64,000 nt of DNA, from positions 117,146 to 181,145 of the forward strand of contig NW_026251781.1 of assembly GCF_025024155.1 (NCBI RefSeq). The letters are read 5' to 3'. Of the stretch, positions 21,714-32,259 are shown in pieces. Under the pieces are notes generated by a model. That model did no database searches, was not told where the DNA came from, and saw only the letters and a list, made by a program, of their open reading frames with translations. The position numbers and the translations under genes were made by a program. The stretch's first letter is position 1. Each line of letters begins with the position of its first letter. This DNA is from Gamsiella multidivaricata. Taxonomy: Eukaryota > Mortierellomycota > Mortierellomycetes > Mortierellales > Mortierellaceae.

Positions 21714-24142
21714 ATGTCACACCCAAGTTCAGGACCCGTCCGATCTCAGGATAATCTTCCAAACCCTCCAAGACCCAACAGCCCCGGCTCTTCTCACAAC
21801 AGCAACAATGGCAATCGATACCTCGCCCCACCTTCTCTCCCCCAAACAGCATCTTTGCTTCCCGCGCAAGAACCTCTCTCTTCACACAGCTCACCCTCTC
21901 AATATGCCCATGCAACCAATGCTCCCTTTCGCTCTTCCTCCCGTCGAAACAGGGGCAGCAATTCCTATAGCAACAGCTCTGCAACCTCCCCAGACCTTCG
22001 ACCACAACGCTCCCTGGTCATGAAACATCGTCTTCGCCGACTGAATGACTATTATGAGGGTCAATTACAAAACACCAACAGCCCTGAAGGATCGCAACCA
22101 CAGCTGAAACCATTACCCCCTCTGCCTCCAGGGGTAAACTCATCTCAGGGGGGCGGCCTACCGAAGCGGAGGGGCGCCAGTATTGGAAGAGGGTCTCGAC
22201 AAAGACGCGACCCTGGCGCCACTTCATCCTATAGTCAGCCGAACACGGAAGAACAGATCACTTCCGGGCTTTTAAATCACGAATCAGATGGGGGTGGTGA
22301 ACATCATCAGTATCCGAAGCTCGGTCGTACGGGATCAGAGCCTTCATCGTATGCTGGTGTAAGCGAACCCTATGAGATGCAACCGATACCTTTGGACCTG
22401 TCGACGATCGATCTTAACGACGATGGTGCAGAGAAGGCGCGACGGCTGCATGGCGAGCGGCTCAAGTACGGACACGATTACAAATGCGAGTACGAATCCA
22501 CGGAGGAGCGACACTACCGCACCCTGACAGAAGCGTTGCACGGGCACCGACCGGACCGCCATCTGTTTCCATACAGGAACAGGAAGGATAATCTCCATGC
22601 TCTGAAGACGTTCTTGCGGAGATTTTATTTCGTCCTGTTAATCATCCCGGCCTGGGTTATCCCCAAGGTCGTGACAGCACAGGCTGTACATGAACAACAG
22701 ATGCAAGAAGCAGGAGGAGGACAAAGAGGAAGCGAGGCCGGTGCAGCAGGAGGAGCGGAACATGGGCCTATGTTGAGCAAGTGGGTTAATATGACTGTCT
22801 TTGCGTTGAACCTGTTGGCGATGATGCATTTGGGAAAAGCGGCTGGCGCATGCATGGAGGAGCTCGTTCCTAAGCTTGGCATGGTATGCGCATTCTTTTT
22901 CTTTATTGCCCTTGACAATATTTGACTCCGTTTACCTTGAATGCACGCCGCTAACTTGGCATGGCGCCTTTTTTTATTTGTATGATAGAGCGTCGTCAGC
23001 ATCTTTGATGCAATGACAAGTAGTTCTGTTGAGTTGGCTGTTGCTGCCTTCGCATTGATGAAAGGCCTCGTCCGCGTGGTCCAGGCTGCGATGCTCGGCG
23101 CCATCCTCAATAATCTTTTACTCGTAAGTAACTTGTATTCTTTATTTGTTAAAATGGTATCGATGATGCGGATTGGATGGTTTTTCATTCTTAATATTCA
23201 TCATGACCATAGATGATGGGACTTTCGCTCGCCGTCGGAGGTTATTACCACAACAAGCAAGAGATCCAAGCCGATACCTCTCAAACCGGCATGAATCTCC
23301 TCATGATCGTCTGTATCTCCTATGTCATTCCCGTCGCTCTCGACTACACCTTCACCGATATCCGCACCGCAGCCTTGCCAGCCCATCTAAACACAACCCA
23401 ACTTCTCGTAGAGCACGCAGAGATCCGTGAGATAGTTGACCATGATCTCCTAGCGATCAGCAAACTTATGGCCGTGATCATGCTCCTTCTCTACGGCTGC
23501 TGTCTTCTCTTCCAGTACAGCTCCCGATCCTTTATGGTGACGCCTGAAGCGAAGCACACGGAGGCCCATACAGTCCACCGTCGCAATGTCCATTACTGGT
23601 TCGCAGGATTCGGATACACGGTCATGCTAGGAGCACAGATTTACTCGGCGAACCTCCTTGTCCATGCGGTCGAGGCACTAGGAAAACAGTTTGAGCTGAA
23701 CGATTCCTTTGTCGGCTTTGTTTTGCTCCCAATAGTATTGATCTCGGATCTGCAGGAGGAAGTTATTGCCATCAAAGAAAGTAGGGCAAATCGTCTGGAC
23801 CGGTCCATTGCACTGATGATCGGCAGTTGTATGCAGATCGCGCTCCTGGTGACGCCGTTATTGGTCCTGTTGGGATGGGCCATTGACGAGCCCATGAATT
23901 TCCGATTCAGTGTGTTGGAGGCTGTGATCTTGGCGGGTTCGGTCTTGATCGTGAACTATTTGATCCAGGACAACGAGACCAATTGGCTGGAAGGATGTCT
24001 TTTGTTAGGGGTGTTCCTTATGTGTGCTTTAGCATTTTACTTTGATATCCAGCCCTTCGAGCCCGCTGGAGGAGGACACGGTTCTACGAGCGGAGGCGGT
24101 GCCAGTGGAGGTGCTGGTGGGGGAGGAGGAGATCACCATTAG
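21714..24142 (+). CDS. CAX-family cation/H+ exchanger (VNX1-like, vacuolar type)
   Basis: Three exons, 21714-22883, 22989-23123 and 23213-24142, give 744 residues, all phase 0. The first 290 residues are hydrophilic and Ser/Pro-rich. They end in a conserved entry segment (ERHYRTLTEALHGHRPDR) typical of the large fungal YNL321W/VNX1 branch. About a dozen membrane segments follow. The first alpha repeat reads SSSVELAVAAFALMKG and the second SDLQEEVIAIKESRANRLDR. Each keeps an acidic residue at the transport site, but the usual GNxxE is altered in both. The C-terminus is Gly/Ser-rich and ends in GDHH. VNX1 of yeast is a low-affinity vacuolar Na+(K+)/H+ antiporter. Substrate and location here are inferred from that branch. 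Confidence 0.85.
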
Positions 24143-24426
24143 AAACGGGGAGCGATCGACATCTGAACAATTTACCTGTATCAAAAGACATACAACGTAG
24201 GATATAAATCGCATGCATTATTATCATGTTGCGCTGCGCAGATCCGTCTGAGTATAAACCAAAATAAGTCGAATTGCTGGAGGAAAAGAAAATCGTTTCC
24301 TTTATCACCACGCCATGCTATGCCATAATCCCAAGCAACTACTGCCTGGGATCTCTTTTTATTTTTATTTTTCAAGGCTTTCTTCCCACTGTGCGCTTCT
24401 TCTATATCCATTATCCTGATTTTTTT

Positions 24427-25079
24427 TTATGCTGAAGCTGAAGCTGAAGTAGTGTTCGATCCGGATCCAGTTCCGGCTAATGAAGCAGCAGCGGCCTGGT
24501 TCTCCTCGGGGGTGCCGTAAAGAATATCGTGGCGTTTCTGGTTCGCAATTCGGATCTGCATCTCTCTGTCCCGACGCTCAAAATTCGTGAAGGCCGTATC
24601 CGATCCGTTGCCAAAGCCTCCCAATGCAGCCGCTACCATCAGCCAGCACTACAAAAAAAATATCCCCAGGAAGGAATCGATTTTATGAATGAACGATAGA
24701 AGCAAAGTAATAAGAGAGGAGAGAGAAGTTAGAGTCAATGACGTTACACGTGTGTCAGAACAGCGGAATGGAGAATTCGATTCAGGCTGAAATGACGGTG
24801 CAGCTACAAAGATTTTTTTTCGAAATAGCGCTTGTAAAGGATTGATGAATCCGAACAAGAGATAGAGGATCAAAGATCTCGAAGGCCCCGGGGGATGGAT
24901 AAAGGATAAAGTGTACGTACCTTCTGTGGAGGTCTGACAGCCCGGAACTTAGGCCAGGTGGCATGGAGAACACCACCGAGAAAGAGTGCGACGGCCGAGT
25001 ACTTGACCGCACCAATGAGTCCTCCACGCATGGCTTCACCGGCAGCGAGGTCATCGTCGTTTTTCTTGATAAGACGCAT
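24427..25079 (-). CDS. Small two-helix membrane protein, family not recognised
   Basis: Two exons, 25079-24921 and 24648-24427, give 126 residues with a phase-0 intron. Two short hydrophobic stretches can be seen: GLIGAVKYSAVALFLGGVLH at about 20-39, and CWLMVAAALGGFG at about 54-66. Between them lies the short basic loop TWPKFRAVRPPQK. After the second helix comes NFERRDREMQIRIANQKR and an Ala/Ser/Thr-rich tail. The layout recalls small mitochondrial or ER membrane proteins such as the HIG1 group, but I cannot assign a family. It lies between the exchanger and the RRM gene with no evident functional link. Confidence 0.65.
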
Positions 25080-25586
25080 ATTGTGTATGTGTGTATATGT
25101 TTGGAGGGTTGATTGGTTGGTTGAGAGTTGGGAGTTAAAGAGAGTTGAGAGATTCGGAGGAAAGTGGAGAATGATGCAAAAGAAAAAGGCCATGGAGAAG
25201 GTCTGTGTCGGAAGCGTGAGACCAACTTGGAGCAGTCCCGCTTCATTTGTCTCATGCACAAATAACCGTAGTAGCAGTAGTATTACAATACGTGTATTGA
25301 CTATATAAAAAAAAAACCACGCGTTTCATCTCTATTTGTTTCTAAATATGCCTCTGCTGTGCCCATCAGATCCTTGTGGATACATCCATGTCCCTGCTTA
25401 TCGTATTTCATTGATCAAAAGCATTAGTAATGCGCGATTACTTCGACTGACTTTTTTTTTCTTCTTTTTTCATTTTTCAAAAATGGGGCCTATTGAAGTT
25501 CAGTATAACAAGTGCACTGTCAGCAACCAAGCAAATTGCTATGCGCATCGATCCAGTGAGAACGTAAGGAAAGAATCGACAGGAGC
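25080..25586. other. Intergenic region
   Basis: Promoter of the small membrane protein and 3' flank of the RRM gene. It holds short poly-A and poly-T tracts near 25306 and 25452. No gene is seen. Confidence 0.5.
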
Positions 25587-28500
25587 TTACTTTTCGAGGT
25601 ACTCATGTTCGTTCTGCTGCCCTTCCTCCTCATCTCCCTCTCCTTCATCATTCAATCCACGATGATGTTCAAACTGTCCAAACTGTGGCAGCCCGTAGAT
25701 ATGCTGAGGTGGACCCATCATGAACGAGTTCGCGTGTGCGATCCATTCATGTTGATTTGGATACCCATGTCCAAGCGTGTTCCCGCCCAACCCTCCAATC
25801 ACCCCAGAGCGAGAGTGCATGAGGTGGTTCTGATCCTGCAGATACTGGTCCTGATATAGAGGGTAACCCAATGGCTGGTGCTGCTGAAATGTCGGTAGCG
25901 GCTGATCCTGCTGTTGAAGCTGTTGATCCTGTTGCTGCGATTGCAATTGGGATTGCTGTTGTTGTTGTGATTGCTGTTGCTGTTGAAGCTGCGGTTGGTG
26001 ATGACTCTGAAGGAGCCCTGGGTACATATAAAAGCGCGGCGAGAACGTGTCGTTGATATGACCCGCGTTGATATCATATTCAGAACCCAATCCTCCTTCT
26101 CGCCCGACCGCTACTCCCTCTTCATCATTGTTGCTACCGCCGTTTCCGAAATAGTATGGATGACCCGTGTTTCGCGAGACAAAATCGGCTTCACCTGTGG
26201 AGGTGACTCCAACGTTGGGAACAGTACTGGACGACGACCCTGACAAAAGTCCCGATCCAGAGTGCTCATTGAGTGAACCGTGGATCGGGTGCGGTTTTCC
26301 AATGGGTCCAAGATGTGCCAGGAATGGGTACTGGTGTGACGGAGAGCCAGGGTGCGGATGTTGCAGCACATTTACATTCGATGCAAATGTTGATGCTCCA
26401 GACCCTGGAATGGCTGCCGATGAGATCGTGGGCGAAGTCACTCCGATCGAAGACGCTGCGTTGCTATCAAATTGTGCTGGAGAGGTCACTCGATCGCCTG
26501 GTACACCAAGCCCCGGTAGATCTGAAGGCAACGGGGAAGCGCTCGTCCTCACCGATCCCTCGCTCGGTGAAAAATCTGTGGCGTGAGCAGATCCTGGGCC
26601 GAGAAGAGACGGCGAGAAGTTCCCGCCACCAAATGGAGGTGGGCCCATGTTAAATTGACCAGGCGGAGTTCCTCCGTGGAGCATAGGATGAGCCCCCATA
26701 GGCATCATGTGTGGCTGGTGGAAATTGTGAGGGAATCCGTGACCAAGTTGCGTATGCATAGCGTGGAGGCGATGTGCGTGGTGGTGAGGTTGGTGGGACG
26801 GATGATGAGGGTGGGAATGTGGGTGAGGATGGTGCGAAGGATGAGGGTGCATAATGGGTCCCATGTGGCCGTGCATTGGATGACCATGACCCATCGGGGT
26901 GTATCGGTCATAGTGGACGCGAAGGATTCGTCCATTGAACTCGTAGTTGTCAAACATCGCTATGGTGGCATAGTAAATAAGAAAAATCTTTAAGGATGTG
27001 TTTCCATGCAGCTTTTGGTATTTGAAGTATAATTGTGCTGGAGAGAATTTGCTCCGCAAGTGCAGGACAGGACTTACAGATGGCATTGCTAGCGTCCTCT
27101 GGGGTCGCAAACAAGACGGATCCAAAACCTCGACTTCGCCCATCCAACCCAAGAGCCACGTCAGCCCGGATAATTGTTCCTGCTTTGCGGAACAAGTCCT
27201 TGAGATCCTGCCACTGACATTGAAATGGTAGCTATGAAGGAGAGATAGGAACACGGTAAGATACCATCCCCATTTCACTCGCAATAGAATGTATGACCAT
27301 ATAGTGTACTGAGCATACATGCGCCTTACATTTCCCACGAAGACTTGGCGACCAGCGACAAAGTTTGGGTTCATAGGATGGTTTCTCTATATAAGTCCAT
27401 TAAGGAGCATTAGAGGAGTCCTACTTGACAGATGCTCATGCAGAAAAATAAAGCGCATGGCTGTTGCATGCGGCGATACATACAAAAAATGGTCCAACGT
27501 GAGGCCCTAGTCCCATTCCTGGTGGTGGACCCCCCTCCAAATGACGGCCATTTTCCATCCCAGACCTGTCCTCCTGCACCTGGATAATACGGTCCTGCCA
27601 ATGATACTGGTCAAACATGACTATGATGGATGATAGTATCAATACGCGTTGTTAAAACCAATATCGATGAGGAGTCTTACTGCGCTGCATTTTGTCAGTC
27701 AAAGTCCTGGGACGCTTACCTATGGCATTCTTAGCTTCCTCTTCGGTCGAAAAAATGACGGTACCATAGCCTCTGGAGCGATTTTCAGGACCCAGGGCCA
27801 CATCAGCCCTGGTAATCCGACCAGCTTTTCGGAAGAGATCCTTCAAATCCTGCCATCGCACTCGAAAAGGGATCTATTAGACATAGGAAACTGTCAACTA
27901 TACGTTTCTCTGGCCTACATCCAAACCGAAACAATGCTCTGCTGTCATGAAAAAAAAAAAATAGATTGTCGTGGCCCTCTCTTACATTTCCAACATGAAT
28001 GGTACGCTTTTGAATCGGGTTGGTTACTTCAGCATCTGAAGGGTCCTCTTTAGAGACAGTATCCGCGGTGTTAATATTTTCTGTTGACGAGGACTGATCC
28101 TGTTCCGTTGACTCTACTGTGCCGCCATTTTTCTTAAAATCAGCGCCTACAGTCAGCTTATGATCTAGTGCTTCTGCAAGGTCGTCGACACCCTAGAGAA
28201 AATCAGAAGCCGTTAGACAAATATGAAAATCGTCCTGAAGAATCCACTTCACGAAAAAAAACCCCCAATTCTGTTTATCCGTACATCGTGATGGGTTAGG
28301 CCAGGTTTCCGAGATCCAAAATCGGTAATACTCCTGTCCTATTTGTCATATCAACAAAGAGATGCCAATGTGTTATTAATCGGTGAACACGGGCGCTTCC
28401 TGGATCATTTCTTTTCGCTCATCTAGAGATACCCGTACCTCTCTGACCTCCAATGGACGCCCTTTCCATTCGTAGCCATTGAACATTTCTATCAGATAAC

Positions 28501-29152
28501 AGATAATGCAAATTCAAAGATCAGTCTCCGCCTGCTTGTCATGGTCGCCGAAATAGAAAACGATGCCCCGAATTAGAGTGAGCGAATTGAAAGCCTTGTC
28601 CATGTCAATAATACCTTGTGCCCTGTTAGCGTCCTCTAGAGTCGCATACAAGACGATACCGTGTCCCTTTGACCGACCATCCCGTCCCTGCATGATATTC
28701 GCACGCTGGACTAACCCTGCCTGCCGGAACAGGTCCTAATGTACCAACGTTTTTTGCTCAATTGTCAGATACATTTCCAACAAAGCGACCATTAACGAGC
28801 ACGGAAAGGGTCCTTCCTAGTCCACCAGACCTACTTTGAGGTCCTGCCAGCCAACTGAGCTCGCATCAATGGTTTTTCCGTGAAGCAGACGAGAAAAGAG
28901 TAAGTTAGCATCGTCAAGAATGATGCGTTGCTCGCGATTTTTCTTCTTTCTTTTTGGGACGTTCCAGTACCTTGAAAGGGAATCTATATCGTGGAGAGGG
29001 TAGGCGAGTTGTTATATGTGTCAGTACGTAGATAACGCATTGAGACATTGTACGCGATCCCACTGTTGCTCAATTGCTTGACCTAATACTGGCGTTCTCT
29101 TCTGGTAAATACTTACGTTCCCAACAAACAGCTGTCGACCGCGCAAGCTCAT
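25587..29152 (-). CDS. Three-RRM RNA-binding protein, Gbp2/Hrb1-like, with His- and Gln-rich tail
   Basis: Twelve exons give about 790 residues: 29152-29117, 28983-28971, 28854-28835, 28735-28615, 28488-28439, 28338-28285, 28192-27986, 27873-27720, 27620-27484, 27386-27330, 27231-27078 and 26959-25587. There are three RRMs. Each has a VGN beta strand, a PF-x3-WQDLK helix start, and a block like ADVALGxxxRSRGFG. The last strand starts MFxxYxW/F. RRM2 and RRM3 match Gbp2/Hrb1-type proteins, yeast SR-like mRNA-surveillance and export factors. The C-terminal 400 residues carry a HPHP-rich stretch (HPHPSHHPHPHSHPHHPSH), Gly/Ser/Pro linkers and Gln runs, likely disordered. An in-frame TAG upstream fixes the ATG at 29152. 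The repeat exons show a striking common length; see findings. Confidence 0.88.
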
Positions 29153-30279
29153 TGTCCTAGCCTGCTCTTGAGTGTTCGATATGGGTCCAATTGAGGTCGT
29201 TATCTGAGGAGATGCGTTCCAATTGATGGGAAGGGTACGTTAAAGAGTGTTTCAACTAGTGGTTGTTGACGCTGTGGGGCTCTGTTTGCTGTAACACTCT
29301 TTGTACCTGAAGGGGGTTGGGAGGGTTGGAAGGGGTTAATATAAAATGTATGAAAAATGACGCGTTCTAGGAAGAGGACCAAGGGGAAGGGACGCCAAGA
29401 GACAGAGCTTGCAATGCGGTGGCGGAATGAGCGAAGGAAAGAGGGCGATGGGGAAGAGATGCGAAAGACGAGGTCTCCTCTTGGACGGACCAGGACGATG
29501 AGAAGGGAAAATGAGGTCACCAACCTTCTTTTTCTTTCTTTTATGTAGTCTTGCTCTTCACTTTGTGATGACTTGCAGGCGTTGATCCCGTGGCAGAAGG
29601 TGGGGGAGGAGGTGATCGAGCAAGGCGATGGAGAGAATTACCACCTTGACATCGCTCATCAAAAACGCCTTCCAGAACCTTATCTTCACGCGCACGTCAA
29701 GTCAGCCTTTTGCAATTCACAGCTGAGGCTTTATTCTTACAACCTGCTATCATTAAAAAAGCAAGGATTGGTCCATTGGCTGCTATACCATACACGCAAG
29801 TCGACACCAGACCCCATTCGACGTCTCGCCGAACGACTAGCCAGGTCGAAGAGCGGCGCTGAACAAGGCGCCTAATTGGATGGAGGCATGCATACAAACA
29901 CAAGCTATTGGCTCACTGTTTCATGAACGCGTTTTCTGTCTCTGCGGAAGCACCACTACTGCAGGGAAATCTCAAAGAAAAGGAGGGACAATGGAGAGAG
30001 CGGCTGATGTGATGATAGTCTATCTGTGATAAAGAACTGCTGAAAGACATTTTTGCAATAAGACAAGATGATCTCCTTGCGAATGGATACACATTGTCTA
30101 GACGCGTCGTGAGTGATATGAAAGAACGATGATCGATAGCCCATGCTGGCATTGCAGGCATGCCCGACGTTCATTCTTTGCTCAACCCTTTTTCATGCCA
30201 TGACATTCACATTTGTACAAACGTTCATTTATTACGTTGCGTCTTTTTTTTTTTATCTATTTGCGGTCGATATCAGAGT
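29153..30279. other. Intergenic region between the RRM gene and argininosuccinate lyase
   Basis: Promoter side of the RRM gene and 3' flank of the lyase. It contains copy B of the dispersed repeat (29920-30128). TTTATT at about 30225 gives AATAAA on the minus strand, a likely lyase polyadenylation signal. The short ORFs have no recognisable homology. Confidence 0.5.
29920..30128. repeat. Diverged dispersed repeat, copy B
   Basis: Pairs with copy A at 4476-4679 in the same orientation. The left end differs at only a few bases over 29 nt. Further matching blocks are spread over 200 bp, ending at GATATGAAAGAAC. I estimate about 60-70 percent identity by eye, with small indels. No open frame is conserved between the copies. 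Confidence 0.5.
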
Positions 30280-31791
30280 TTACTGCAAGAAGGCTTTCAA
30301 GCTCTCGATCTGCGCCTGCACAGTTACGCGGCTCGTGCCTCCAGGCGTGCAGCGGTTTTCAATGCTCTGCTCAAAGTTCCACACCTTCGACACATCCTCC
30401 TCGAAAGCTGGGTGGAGACCCTTAAAGTCCGCCAGGGAAAGGTCCGCCATCGAGCATGACCGTTCCTCTGCAAGACGAACCGCCTCTCCAGAGATGTGAT
30501 GGGTCTCACGGAAAGGAACACCCTTCCTGACCAAGTACTCTGCCAGATCTGTCGCCAGCATGTCTATGCTCAAGCTGGCCAACATCTTCTCGGGACGAAT
30601 CTTTAATGTTGCGAGCACGCCGGTCGTGATCTGAAGGGAGCCCATCAGGGTATCGTACGCGTCAAAGACGGGCTCCTTGTCCTCCTGCAGATCCTTGTTG
30701 TAAGTGCTTGGTGTGCCCTTGTATGCCATCATGAAGCCTGACATGCCTCCGAAGACACGTCCAGATTTGCCACGCAATAGCTCTAGACTGTCCGGGTTCT
30801 TCTTTTGGGGCATCAAACTGCTCCCAGTGCTATTCGCATTCATGAAAATCAAAGAGTCACATCAAACATTGTTAGATTAGATTCGCCCGAGCAGTTAGAT
30901 CATCCTTGAGCAGTAAAAAAGACAAGAAATAAAAACTAACCTGTATGCGTCTGCAAGTTGGACGAACCCAAACTCGCCAGTGCTGTAGATAATCAGATCC
31001 TCTGCAAAGCGACTGATATGAACCATCGTCAATGAGGCCCAGAACAGGAACTCGGCCACAAAGTCGCGATCACTGACACCATATAACGAGTTGGGCATCA
31101 CTCGATCAAAGCCTAGCTCCTTGGCCAAAAAATCGCGATCAATCTGGAAGGGGTTTCCGGCGAGAGCACCAGATCCCAAGGGCAACTGGTTCATGCGATC
31201 AATCAGCTGTTCCAAACGCTGGCAATCAGCATGCCAGGACCAAGCGTGGGCCAGAATCAAGTGCGACCAACGAATCGGCTGAGCGCGCTGCAAGTGCGTA
31301 TAACCTGGCATGATCACATCAATCTCGTTCTCGGCACGGACCACAGCAGCGCCAATCAGTTCCTTGAGCACCGCGATCAGCTTGCGACCTTCATCGCGAA
31401 CCCAGATACGGAAATCGGTCGCGACCTGATCGTTGCGGGAGCGTCCAGTGTGAAGTTTGCCTGAGATGTGAGTGCCGATGATCTCTCCGAGTCGACGCTC
31501 GTTGGCGGTGTGAATGTCCTCGTCGCCATCCTGGAGCTGGAAGGAGTTGGCTTCCCATTCGGCGAGGACGCTGTTGAGACCCTCGTGCAGCTTGGCGGCT
31601 TCATCTTCGGAGATGATCTTCTTGAGGGCCAACGCCTTGGCATAGGCTTGGGAGCCGATGATATCGGCCTTATAAAAGCGCGAGTCAAAGGAGATGGAGG
31701 CATTAAACTTTTCCATCAGGGGATCGGTTTTGCCGCTGAAGCGACCGCCCCAAAGTTTGCGGGCAGCAGGTGGAGCTTGGGTGGTGGACAT
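30280..31791 (-). CDS. ARG4: Argininosuccinate lyase
   Basis: Two exons, 31791-30941 and 30829-30280, give 466 residues, the usual length. The phase-2 intron falls just before the fumarase/lyase signature [11 protein letters not shown], so AG|C encodes the Ser before TGSS. Other family motifs are KLWGGRFSG near the N-terminus, [25 protein letters not shown] and [10 protein letters not shown]. The enzyme splits argininosuccinate into arginine and fumarate, the last step of arginine synthesis and part of the urea cycle. Catalytic His (YTHLQ) and Ser (GSS) are present. The gene is divergent from the Myb gene; a TATA box lies 204 bp upstream of its ATG. Confidence 0.97.
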
Positions 31792-32259
31792 GATGAGAGA
31801 TGTATGTGCACAAGAATGTGTTGGGCGTGGGATAAAAATATGTAAATATGTACAAGAGAAGATGTATAATGCGTGCCTGCGAAGGTGGAAACTAAGGCAG
31901 GGAAGAAGAAGTGTATGGATGGAGGTATGGGTTGAGAGAGCGTGGGAACAGAAAGAGGGAAGAGAAGAAAGGAAAAGGTCGTTTCCTCACTGCTCTTTTA
32001 TATCGGTCGGACGCCTTCAATTGCACTTTACTCTCCATGTGTCATTGAGAAATAGGCCGATCTGCGGGGCGAGGGACCGTCTCGGGACTGCCAACTCTAA
32101 AGCAAAGTTTTGGTGGCGAAACGTGAGTCGTGTTGACGAGTCTTGACAAAACAACCACGGCTGATCAAGGTTCAACGGGATCAACGGGACCACCAGGAAC
32201 AGTGGGATCGACACTCGAGGACAACGGGAACCACGGATGCGGATGCAGGAAGACATGTC
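31792..32259. other. Divergent promoter region, argininosuccinate lyase / Myb gene
   Basis: About 470 bp between two divergent start codons. It includes the lyase TATA box and the Gcn4-like word. GA-rich sequence covers 31880-31980. No gene is seen. Confidence 0.5.
31995..32002 (-). promoter_or_regulatory. TATA box of the argininosuccinate lyase gene
   Basis: TATAAAAG on the minus strand, 204 bp upstream of the ATG. A TGAGTC word (32124-32129), matching six of seven bases of the Gcn4/CPC1 site TGAGTCA, lies a further 120 bp upstream. Arginine genes are classic cross-pathway control targets, so the pairing is plausible but unproven. Confidence 0.45.

Noticed and set aside
32143..32259. Earlier start for the Myb gene at 32143
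   Set aside because: The codon there is TTG, not ATG. The 39 added residues are low in complexity and overlap the divergent promoter.
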